The notes under the pieces are model-generated. The model was not told where the DNA came from. It was given only the letters and a program-made list of their open reading frames with translations, and did no database searches. Positions 13,360-19,205 of a stretch of 19,205 nt of DNA are shown here, piece after piece. The translations under genes were made by a program, and so were the position numbers. Position 1 is the first letter of the stretch. The number at the start of each line of letters is the position of its first letter. Origin of the DNA: Frankiales bacterium (GTDB lineage: Bacteria > Actinomycetota > Actinomycetes > Mycobacteriales > SCTD01); contig JAOPWK010000228.1 of the NCBI GenBank assembly GCA_025965735.1, positions 1 to 19,205 of the forward strand, in the 5' to 3' direction.

Positions 13360-15747
13360 TCACGCTCGGCCGGCGGGGGTGAGCGACCCGGCGGCCGTGG
13401 CCTCGTCCGGGTCGTGGTGCTCGACCTCGGTGAACAGCTGCAGGTCCGGGTCGTCGGCGTCCTCCGAGCCGTGGGACGGGTTCGTCGCCGCGGGGGTGTC
13501 CTTGCGCAGCACGGCCAGTGCGCCGAGCAGGCTCATCCAGACCAGCGGCAGGACTCCGCCGGCGATGAAGACGACGTCGCCGGGAAGGCGGAGCCACTCG
13601 AGCATCGCGTTGGTGTCGCTGGTGATGAACGTCAGCGACCGCGCGTCGTAGTAGCCGGCGTCGACCGAGTGGTAGAGCTGCAGGATCCCGAGCGGGAGCA
13701 GGGTCACGAAGCTCATCCAGGCGAGCCCGATGTTCAGCGACCAGAAGCTGATCTTCATCAGCCGGTCGGACCACTGCTCCTTCGGCACGAGGTAGCGCAG
13801 TGCGAACACCGCGAAACCGCAGGCGAGCATCCCGTAGACGCCCATCATCGCCGTGTGGGCGTGGTTGCTCGTCAGCGCCGTGCCGATCTCGTAGTACGAG
13901 ACGATCGGGAGGTTGATGAGGAACCCGAAAACCCCTGCGCCCAGGAAGTTCCAGAACCCGACAGCCACCAGGAACATCACCGCCCAGCGGTGCGGGAACG
14001 GCGTCTCGCTCACCGACTCCCGGCGCGCGCCGAGGCGGATGAACGACCACGCCTCGATGGTGAGGAACGTCAGCGGGATGACCTCGAAGGCGCTGAAGAA
14101 CCCGCCCATCGCGAGGACCGAGGCCGGCTCTCCGTTGAAGTACCAGTGGTGGGCCGTCCCGATCACACCACCGGCGCTGTAGAGCACGATGTCGAGGAAG
14201 ATGACCGTGAGGGCGATCCGCTCGCGGACGACGCCGAGGAGCACGAAGACGTACGCGACCATGACGGTCGTGAACAGCTCCAGGAAGTCCTCCACCCACA
14301 GGTGGACGACCATGAAGCGCCAGAAGTCGGTGATCGTGTAGTTGTCGCCCGTGCGGGTCAGCAGCCCGAGGGCGTAGACCGCGGGCAGGGCGAGCGCGGC
14401 GAAGAAGAACAGCCAGGGCATGTTCCCGTGGCTGTCGCTGGCCAGGCGCTTGCGCAGGCCGCGGAAGAGGATGACGACCCACAGGACCATGCCGAGGGTG
14501 AGCAGGACCTGCCACAGCCGGCCCAGGTCGAGGTACTCGAAGCCCTGCATGCCGAACCACTCGTTCACCAGGCCGTCGAGCTTGCCGTGGATGCCCAGCG
14601 CCTCGCCGGCCAGCGAACCGACCACGACGACCGTGAGGGCCCCGAGCAGGCCGTAGGTGAGCAGCGCCTGTCCCTTCGGGTCCCGGCGTCGGGTGATCAT
14701 CGGGACGAGGAAGACGCCGGCGGCGAGGAACCCGGTGGAGACCCACATCAGCGAGAGCTGGACGTGCCAGGTCCGCACGAGGTTGTACGGCAGCCACCGG
14801 TCCAGCGGGATGCCGAAGAAGCTCTGCAGGTCGGCGCGGTAGTGCTCGGCCGCAGAGCCCAGCATCGTCTGGGCGAGGAACAGCACGCTCATGACGAGGA
14901 AGAAGAAGGCGCAGGCCTTCTGCGACTGGGTCAGCGCGACCGAGCGGGGCTCGCGGAACCGGAGCTCGTGCTGGTCGCGGCCGTGCCAGCCCAGCCAGTT
15001 CCACCGGCCGAATACCGCGAACAGCGCGCCGGTCCCGCCCAGGAGCGCCACCAGACTCAGGACGCTCCACACGATCGTGTTCGCGGTCGGGGCGTTGTCC
15101 ACCAGCGGCTCGGGCGGCCAGTTGTTGGTGTACGAGTAGTTCTTCTCCGGCCGGTTCGCGGCGGCCGCCCAGGCGCTCCACGCGAAGTACGAGGTGAGCT
15201 GGTGGACCTCGTCCGGGTCGGTGACCGCGTTCGGGCGCAGCCCGGTCCGGCCCTCCGGATCGCCGAGCGTGCGGGCGTAGTGCGCTGAGAGATCGGCGAA
15301 GGCGGCAGCCTGGGCGTCGGAGACGGTGAGGGTGCCGGTGGAGTCCTCGTAGCGGTTGGTCTTGAACTCCTCGACGGTCCGCTGCTGCGCCGAGTCCGAC
15401 CCGTCCCCGCCGTAGCTCGCGCGGACGTGCTCGGCGGAGCGGTGCAGGTAGTCCGCGGTGAAGTCCGGCCCGAGGTAGGCGCCGTGCCCGAAGATCGAGC
15501 CGTACTCCATCAGGCCGTTGCCCAGGAACGCCCTCTGGCCGGCCGTGACGTCGGCTCCCGTGTAGACGGTCGTGCCGGACTCGCTCACGACCCGGTCCGG
15601 GATCGGCGGGTGGTGCTGGTAGGTCTGGAAGCCCATGAGCACCAGCCCGAACAGCCCGAGCACGGCGACCAGCAGCCCGCCCTGGATCCACCACCTGCTG
15701 ACCAGCAGCTCGCGGCGCTGAGGCCGTACGGGGCTGGTTGTTGACAC
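13360..15747 (-). CDS. norB: Quinol-dependent nitric oxide reductase (qNOR)
   Basis: This 795-residue, single-subunit enzyme reduces 2 NO to N2O with quinol electrons at the cytoplasmic membrane. After TM1 comes the qNOR-specific extracytoplasmic domain (about 45-220, with FGHGAYLGPDFTADYLHR), then about 13 TM helices of the haem-copper oxidase fold. Metal ligands are visible: His328 (TWHVQLSLMW), His482 and the NOR-type Glu486 (HLWVEDFLELF), His533-His534 (GTAHHWYF), and His629 and His631 (NHAHTAMMGVYG). No cytochrome c CxxCH motif is present, which fits qNOR rather than cNOR. The start is GTG 15747 with GGAGG upstream. With no nitrite reductase nearby, NO detoxification is the likely job. 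Confidence 0.96.
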   Translation of the reverse strand: MSTTSPVRPQRRELLVSRWWIQGGLLVAVLGLFGLVLMGFQTYQHHPPIPDRVVSESGTTVYTGADVTAGQRAFLGNGLMEYGSIFGHGAYLGPDFTADYLHRSAEHVRASYGGDGSDSAQQRTVEEFKTNRYEDSTGTLTVSDAQAAAFADLSAHYARTLGDPEGRTGLRPNAVTDPDEVHQLTSYFAWSAWAAAANRPEKNYSYTNNWPPEPLVDNAPTANTIVWSVLSLVALLGGTGALFAVFGRWNWLGWHGRDQHELRFREPRSVALTQSQKACAFFFLVMSVLFLAQTMLGSAAEHYRADLQSFFGIPLDRWLPYNLVRTWHVQLSLMWVSTGFLAAGVFLVPMITRRRDPKGQALLTYGLLGALTVVVVGSLAGEALGIHGKLDGLVNEWFGMQGFEYLDLGRLWQVLLTLGMVLWVVILFRGLRKRLASDSHGNMPWLFFFAALALPAVYALGLLTRTGDNYTITDFWRFMVVHLWVEDFLELFTTVMVAYVFVLLGVVRERIALTVIFLDIVLYSAGGVIGTAHHWYFNGEPASVLAMGGFFSAFEVIPLTFLTIEAWSFIRLGARRESVSETPFPHRWAVMFLVAVGFWNFLGAGVFGFLINLPIVSYYEIGTALTSNHAHTAMMGVYGMLACGFAVFALRYLVPKEQWSDRLMKISFWSLNIGLAWMSFVTLLPLGILQLYHSVDAGYYDARSLTFITSDTNAMLEWLRLPGDVVFIAGGVLPLVWMSLLGALAVLRKDTPAATNPSHGSEDADDPDLQLFTEVEHHDPDEATAAGSLTPAGRA

Positions 15748-15760
15748 AGAGGGCCTCCAC

Positions 15761-15797
15761 GGGACGAGGGATGACGACGTCCCGGGCCAAGGGGCCG
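15761..15797. promoter_or_regulatory. Palindromic elements upstream of norB
   Basis: Just upstream of the norB ribosome binding site are an inverted repeat, gggacg (15761-15766) with cgtccc (15778-15783), and next to it gggccaaggggcc (15784-15796), a symmetric GGCC-AAGG-GGCC element. The latter resembles a GC-rich DosR/DevR-type box. Either could bind an NO- or redox-responsive regulator. No classical NsrR or FNR site is seen. Confidence 0.3.
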
Positions 15798-16296
15798 CCG
15801 GTCTGCGAAGGCCGGCGCCGTCACACTGCCAGGCGGACCTGCCTCAGGGCGGGGACGTTGGGCCCCCTTCTTCGCGTGGCGTTCGCGCGTGCCGGTCGGC
15901 GGCAACGTCACCTGAGGCCGGTCGGCTCACGAGCCAGGCCCAGGACCAGCACCCCGACGACGAGCGCTGCGGCCCTCATACCGGCACCGCGCGCACCCGC
16001 CGCTGCGAGGTGCCGCGCGACGGGCGAGCGGTCTCCGGTGGTTGCTCCGGATGGGCGGCGCCGAGGTCGTCGGTCGCGCCGCGGCCTCACGGCAGGCTCC
16101 GTAGCTGGCGGCTCGAACGGCGACGCCGCCGACGACGTGCGCTGTCCCCTCGCGCAGCACCTGCAGCACTACGACGTCGTCGCCGACGAGCGGGGTCGTG
16201 GACGGCGCGTCCACCTAACAGGACGCGGTGCATCACGCGGCGTCGGGGGCCGTGCGGGGGTTACGGTGGCAGGGTCGCCGCCTGGCTCGTGCGGCA

Positions 16297-16311
16297 CTCG
16301 GGGGGCCCGAG
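16297..16311 (+). promoter_or_regulatory. Hairpin before the ribosome binding site
   Basis: ctcggg and cccgag form a perfect 6-bp stem with a 3-base loop, ending one base before the ggtaggag ribosome binding region of the TTG-started gene. It could tune translation or mark the end of an upstream transcript. The stem is short and may be chance. Confidence 0.25.
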
Positions 16312-16322
16312 GTAGGAGTGGC

Positions 16323-16589
16323 TTGCGCACGCCGGAGGACGACGAGCGGCTGGATGCCGCCTACGCCCGGTACGACCGGGCGAACGCCGTCGGCGAACGC
16401 AAGGAGCTGGCGGAGGCCAGGCTGGTGCTGTGCCGCCTGCTGGAGGGGACCGGCTGGTCGGTCCCGTCCGAGGTGCGCGACCAGATGGCGCGGGACGAGA
16501 AGACCCTGAGGAAGCTCGCCGAGGAGGAGACGCAGGGCACCAGCGACCTGCTGCGGCCGCCGTCGCACCGGCAGTCCTGGTTCGACTAG
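16323..16589 (+). CDS. Small charged helical protein
   Basis: The protein has 88 residues and is strongly charged and helix-forming (ERLDAAYARYDRANAVGERK, then LAEARLVLCRLLEGTGW and VRDQMARDEKTLRKLAEEE). It ends in a Ser/Pro/Arg tail. The start is TTG at 16323, chosen because TAGGAG lies 6 bases upstream; no ATG or GTG is in frame near this point. A 6-bp hairpin (ctcggg-ggg-cccgag, 16297-16311) immediately precedes the ribosome binding site and could affect translation. No recognisable family. Confidence 0.65.
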   Translation: MRTPEDDERLDAAYARYDRANAVGERKELAEARLVLCRLLEGTGWSVPSEVRDQMARDEKTLRKLAEEETQGTSDLLRPPSHRQSWFD

Positions 16590-16623
16590 CGCGGTCCCGG
16601 CACCGGGTGGCGGCGGGAACCGG

Positions 16624-17271
16624 TCAGGCCGTCTGCGGGGCGCCTTCGCCCGGCATCGTCGTGCGCTGCGCGACGACGACGCCCGCACGCCAGCCAGGTG
16701 CCCTGCCACCCGTGGGCGGACCGATCTGGGTCATGTCGTGACCGGAGCGCGCGAGCAGCCACGCCGTCAGTGAGTTGGAGTTCCACATCTCACCAGCGGC
16801 CTGCTCGTCGCGCCCCCAGGTGCAGGCCGGGAACAGCGGCACGAGGTCCAGGAGCAGCTGTGCCTGCAGGGGATCCTCACCCAGCCGCACCGGACCTCCG
16901 ACGGCCGCGGCGGCATCCCGGATGGTGCCGTCGCACCAGCGGCGCACCTCGTACCGGAAGGCCCTGAGCCGTCCCAGCGCCCGCAGTCCGACGGGTCCGA
17001 CGCCCGTCACGCCCCGGTCCGCACGGCGGTCGTTCCACGCGGGCGCCATCTCGATCGTGAAGGAGCTCTCGGCGGTACGGACCTGCAGCGCGGAGTGGTA
17101 CAGGTCCAGCCGCGTGCGACGCGCTCGTCGTGCTGCGATGCGCTCGAAGATGCGGCCGTTCCAGCCGACCGAGCAGCCGCCGGCGCCGAGCGGCACCCAG
17201 AGCAGGTCCACCGCAGCCGCCGCTGTGGTCATCGGGCCCTGCACCGCTGCGGCGCCGGCGTCCGGCGTCAT
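16624..17271 (-). CDS. Conserved actinobacterial protein of unknown function
   Basis: This 215-residue, apparently cytosolic protein contains well-formed conserved-looking segments: WVPLGAGGCSVGWNGRIFE, LDLYHSALQVRTAESSFTIE, APAWNDRRADRGVTGVGPVG, GRLRAFRYEVRRWCDG, FPACTWGRDE, EMWNSNSLTAWLLARSGHD and PPTGGRAPGWRAG. The order Cys...LYHSAL...EMWNSNS recalls NlpC/P60- or DUF4105-like cysteine-peptidase folds, but I cannot confirm this. I recall close homologues beside stress genes without a named function. The ATG overlaps the DUF5994 stop (ATGA), so the two are coupled. Confidence 0.85.
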   Translation of the reverse strand: MTPDAGAAAVQGPMTTAAAAVDLLWVPLGAGGCSVGWNGRIFERIAARRARRTRLDLYHSALQVRTAESSFTIEMAPAWNDRRADRGVTGVGPVGLRALGRLRAFRYEVRRWCDGTIRDAAAAVGGPVRLGEDPLQAQLLLDLVPLFPACTWGRDEQAAGEMWNSNSLTAWLLARSGHDMTQIGPPTGGRAPGWRAGVVVAQRTTMPGEGAPQTA

Positions 17272-17753
17272 GACGTGGCGGCGTCGAGGATCCGTCCGGC
17301 GTCGAGCAGGGTGCTGGTCACCGCGAGCTCCGATGCCCGCTGCGCGACGTCCTGCGTCGCCGTGGTCGGGATGACCACGAGGACCAGCGGGGCCTTGCCG
17401 GAGGAGTCGATCAGGTGGAGGACGGATGAGTGCTGGGTGCGGTAGCCGCCGAGTCGCACCAGGGTGCCGCCGATGAGCACCTTGCGTGGCACGTCCGTCC
17501 ACGCGTCGAGGCTGTAGCTGACGCGGTGCACCCGGTGGCCGCGCTGCGCCACCCCCTCCAGCAGCGACCCGAGCTCGGCGACGAGGTCGTCGCTGTAGGG
17601 CCACCAGGCTCCGTCCACCAGCCCCCGCGCCACCCCGGGCGGCTGCGGGCTGCGCAGCTGCAGCCTCAGCGGCCGCAGCAGGAGCGGCCCGGCTGCCGAG
17701 GTGCGTGCTGCCGGTACGAGACCGACGTCGAGCGTTCGGGTGGTGGTCGTCAT
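17268..17753 (-). CDS. DUF5994 family protein
   Basis: The protein has 161 residues. It carries the hallmarks of DUF5994: RLQLRS...LVDGAWWPYSDDLVAEL (Trp-Trp-Pro), YSLDAWTDVPRKVLIGG, VRLGGYRT and LVLVVIPTTA near the end. The family is restricted largely to actinobacteria and has no known activity. AAGGAGG lies 7 bases before the ATG. It starts a two-gene operon with the unnamed 215-residue protein and follows the alcohol dehydrogenase terminator. Confidence 0.88.
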   Translation of the reverse strand: MTTTTRTLDVGLVPAARTSAAGPLLLRPLRLQLRSPQPPGVARGLVDGAWWPYSDDLVAELGSLLEGVAQRGHRVHRVSYSLDAWTDVPRKVLIGGTLVRLGGYRTQHSSVLHLIDSSGKAPLVLVVIPTTATQDVAQRASELAVTSTLLDAGRILDAATS

Positions 17754-17767
17754 GCCGGTGCCTCCTT

Positions 17768-17792
17768 CGGCCGGGTGCGGGGCACCCGGCCG
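17768..17792 (-). terminator. Strong hairpin terminator of the alcohol dehydrogenase gene
   Basis: cggccgggtgc-ggg-gcacccggccg is a perfect 11-bp stem with a 3-base loop, 16 bases past the stop of the minus-strand dehydrogenase and just before the DUF5994 ribosome binding site. No T tract follows, as is usual for actinobacterial L-shaped terminators. Confidence 0.7.
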
Positions 17793-17808
17793 CTCGGCGT
17801 ACGCGAGG

Positions 17809-18858
17809 TCAGACAGCAGTGCTGGTGAGCACGACCTTCAGAGCGCCGGTGTCCGCTGCGCGGCCGAAGGTGTCGTAGGCCTCGACGATGTCGCCGAGTG
17901 GGAAGCGGTGGGTGACGAAGCGCTTCGCGTCGAGCTGCCCGGAGACGACGAGCTTGAGCAGCGTGGACGTGGACCAGGTGTCCACCAGCCCCGTGGTGAT
18001 CGTGACGTTCTTGGACCACAGGTCCTCGAGGTGCAGCGTGGCTGCGGTTCCGTGGACACCCACGTTGGCGACGCGTCCGCCGGCTCGCACCAGGCTGGTG
18101 CAGGTCTCGAAGGTGCCGGGGAGCCCGACCGCCTCGATGGCAACGTCCACGCCGAGCCCGCCGGTGAGCGTCGCAAGCTGCTCGGCCGGGTCCTCCCGCG
18201 AGGGGTTGATCGTGACGTCCGCGCCGAATTGCTTCGCGGCCTCGAGCCGGGAGTCGACGAGGTCGATCGCGACGATGTGCGCGGGGCTGAACAGGCGCGC
18301 TGCCAGCACGGTGGCCAGCCCGATCGGGCCTGCGCCGACCACGGCGACGGTGTCGCCGGGCCGGATCCCGCCGTTGACGACCCCGACCTCGTAGGCGGTC
18401 GGGAGGATGTCGGACAGCATCAGCGCGGACTCGTCGTCGAGACCGGCCGGAAGGGCGTAGGTGGAGGTGTCGGCGAACGGCACCCGCACCAGCTCCGCCT
18501 GCGTGCCGTTGATGGTGTTGCCGAGGATCCAGCCGCCGCCGCCGAGGCACTGCCCGTACTGGCCTTCCCGGCAGTAGCGGCAGCGCCCGCAGGAGCTGAC
18601 GCACGAGACCAGCACGCGGTCACCCACGTGGACCGAGGTCACCGCGCCGCCGACCTCGGTGACGGTGCCGACCGCCTCGTGGCCCAGGATGCGGCCGTCG
18701 GTGACCGTGGGCACGTCGCCCTTGAGGATGTGCAGGTCGGTGCCGCACAGGGTGGTGGTGTCGACGCGGACGACGGCGTCGGTGCTGTCGATGATGGTGG
18801 GGTCCGGGACGGTGTCCCAGCTCTTGGTGCCGGGTCCGTGGTAGACGAGGGCTCTCAT
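17809..18858 (-). CDS. Zinc-dependent alcohol dehydrogenase (MDR family)
   Basis: The enzyme has 349 residues. The GroES-like catalytic half holds zinc ligands Cys38 (TLCGTDLHILKGD) and His60-Glu61 (LGHEAVGTV), and a structural zinc loop with Cys90, Cys93, Cys96 and Cys104. The Rossmann half has VAVVGAGPIG (about 172-180), and Asp199 ends the second strand (AIDLVDSR), predicting NAD over NADP. It oxidises an alcohol or reduces an aldehyde; the exact substrate is unclear. The start is ATG with AGGAG about 8 bases upstream. Strong hairpins flank it on both sides, so it appears monocistronic. Confidence 0.95.
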   Translation of the reverse strand: MRALVYHGPGTKSWDTVPDPTIIDSTDAVVRVDTTTLCGTDLHILKGDVPTVTDGRILGHEAVGTVTEVGGAVTSVHVGDRVLVSCVSSCGRCRYCREGQYGQCLGGGGWILGNTINGTQAELVRVPFADTSTYALPAGLDDESALMLSDILPTAYEVGVVNGGIRPGDTVAVVGAGPIGLATVLAARLFSPAHIVAIDLVDSRLEAAKQFGADVTINPSREDPAEQLATLTGGLGVDVAIEAVGLPGTFETCTSLVRAGGRVANVGVHGTAATLHLEDLWSKNVTITTGLVDTWSTSTLLKLVVSGQLDAKRFVTHRFPLGDIVEAYDTFGRAADTGALKVVLTSTAV

Positions 18859-18881
18859 GGCGCGCTCCTGTGCTGGTGGTC

Positions 18882-18907
18882 GCCGGCGCCGGGGTCCCGG
18901 CGCCGGC
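18882..18907 (-). terminator. Strong hairpin between the membrane gene and the dehydrogenase
   Basis: gccggcgccgg-ggtc-ccggcgccggc is a perfect 11-bp stem, 16 bases past the stop of the cut-off membrane-protein gene and 23 bases upstream of the dehydrogenase ATG. Distance and shape match the hairpin at 17768-17792. It likely terminates the upstream gene. Confidence 0.65.
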
Positions 18908-18923
18908 CGAGCCGTTCCTTCCG

Positions 18924-19205
18924 TCAGACGCTGCTGGTGCTGCGGACGGCCCGCAGCGCGAAGCCGATGAGCACGAAGATGAGCCCCAGACCCATCGCCA
19001 TCGCGGCGACGCCGAAGCTCACGACGCTGGTGAACAGGCTGGCCCGCAGGAAGCTGCCGTTCATGACGGTCGCGCGGACCGGGTCCTCGCGGTCGAGCTC
19101 GGCGTAGGTCTTGCCCTTGCTCGACGCGAGGGCGTGGTGCTCGATGATGTCGGCCTCGTAGTAGGCGGTGAGCGGGCCGTCCACCGGCTCACCGGCGAAG
19201 CGGGC
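18924..19205 (-). CDS. Membrane protein of the family mislabelled 'LigA', C-terminal part
   Basis: The last 93 residues are visible; the frame is open to the window edge. An extracytoplasmic segment (FAGEPVDGPLTAYYEADIIE, then SSKGKTYAELDRED) is followed by a TM helix (LFTSVVSFGVAAMAMGLGLIFVLIGFAL) and a short tail. This matches actinobacterial proteins with an N-terminal and a C-terminal TM helix, often annotated as 'aromatic ring-opening dioxygenase LigA'. No dioxygenase residues are present, so that label should not be used. Function unknown. An internal GTG at 19184 is not the likely start. Confidence 0.8.
   Translation of the reverse strand, partial: ARFAGEPVDGPLTAYYEADIIEHHALASSKGKTYAELDREDPVRATVMNGSFLRASLFTSVVSFGVAAMAMGLGLIFVLIGFALRAVRSTSSV

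Larger units (their letters stand above)
15748..16322. other. Intergenic region, weak coding potential
   Basis: This 575-base gap lies between divergent norB and the small helical gene. It holds the norB regulatory elements. It also has a possible minus-strand GTG frame (16214 down to 15927, about 95 codons) whose first 45 residues look protein-like before turning Arg/Pro-rich, and a 23-residue hydrophobic minus-strand frame (15979 to 15908). None has a ribosome binding site I trust. Confidence 0.5.

Noticed and set aside
13312..15288. A 658-codon plus-strand open frame opposite norB
   Set aside because: It is an antisense shadow of a gene with very high third-position GC; its product is low-complexity Asp/Glu/Arg/Gln-rich and matches nothing, while norB is unmistakable.
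18924..19205. Annotation as aromatic ring-opening dioxygenase LigA
   Set aside because: Only a TM helix and a short outer segment are seen, with no metal-binding or catalytic residues of ring-cleaving dioxygenases; the name is a known database artefact.

Overview
The window is about 19.2 kb of very GC-rich DNA with strongly GC-biased third codon positions, frequent GTG/TTG starts, AGGAGG-type ribosome binding sites and many 4-base ATGA/GTGA gene overlaps. The families present (DUF5994, a CmtR-type ArsR repressor, GAF-SpoIIE phosphatases, the membrane family often mislabelled 'LigA') point to a soil or stone-type Actinomycetota, perhaps near Geodermatophilaceae or Motilibacter. That placement is an inference. 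The window holds no rRNA, tRNA, CRISPR array or intact transposase that I can see.

Layout. (1) 1-3729: a cut-off membrane or secreted protein (-), an Asp-rich exported protein with three copies of a DDGTxDQGxGD motif (+), an OmpR-type response regulator and histidine kinase pair (-), and a divergent exported protein with a Ser/Gly tail (+). (2) 3811-8525: a long minus-strand run of overlapping genes for extracytoplasmic metal handling. It begins with a CmtR-like Cd/Pb-type repressor under a perfect palindrome, then a cation diffusion facilitator with a Cys-rich tail and one or two small membrane proteins. The core follows: a cupredoxin-like lipoprotein lacking the copper-site Cys, a polytopic membrane protein, a one-helix peptide and a His-rich anchored protein, ending in a broken SCO1-like lipoprotein. 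(3) 8579-10520: an ICMT-type methyltransferase, a truncated small gene, a stretch of gene remnants (the 3' end of an ABC ATPase, the 3' end of a DUF305 gene, a Met/His-rich mini-ORF), and a membrane-anchored SGNH hydrolase. (4) 10521-10931: a non-coding gap with a nested inverted-repeat structure. (5) 10932-15747 (-): a quinol-type nitric oxide reductase with a small membrane partner, then a GAF-SpoIIE phosphatase overlapping a dienelactone hydrolase. (6) 15748-19205: a weakly coding gap, a small helical protein (+), then on the minus strand a 'LigA'-like membrane protein (cut off), a zinc alcohol dehydrogenase, DUF5994 and an unnamed conserved protein. Strong hairpins follow the first two of these.

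How the genes may work together. The window reads as an accessory stress and metal island. Metal sensing (ArsR), metal export (CDF) and a periplasmic copper-like module sit beside NO detoxification (qNOR) and a dormancy or stress-type set (ADH, DUF5994, SpoIIE phosphatase). The most interesting unit is the four-gene 'LAHG' module at 4091-6631. Its genes are translationally coupled, and its membrane protein and its one-helix peptide share an N-terminal LAHGxG motif. I know of no established function for it.
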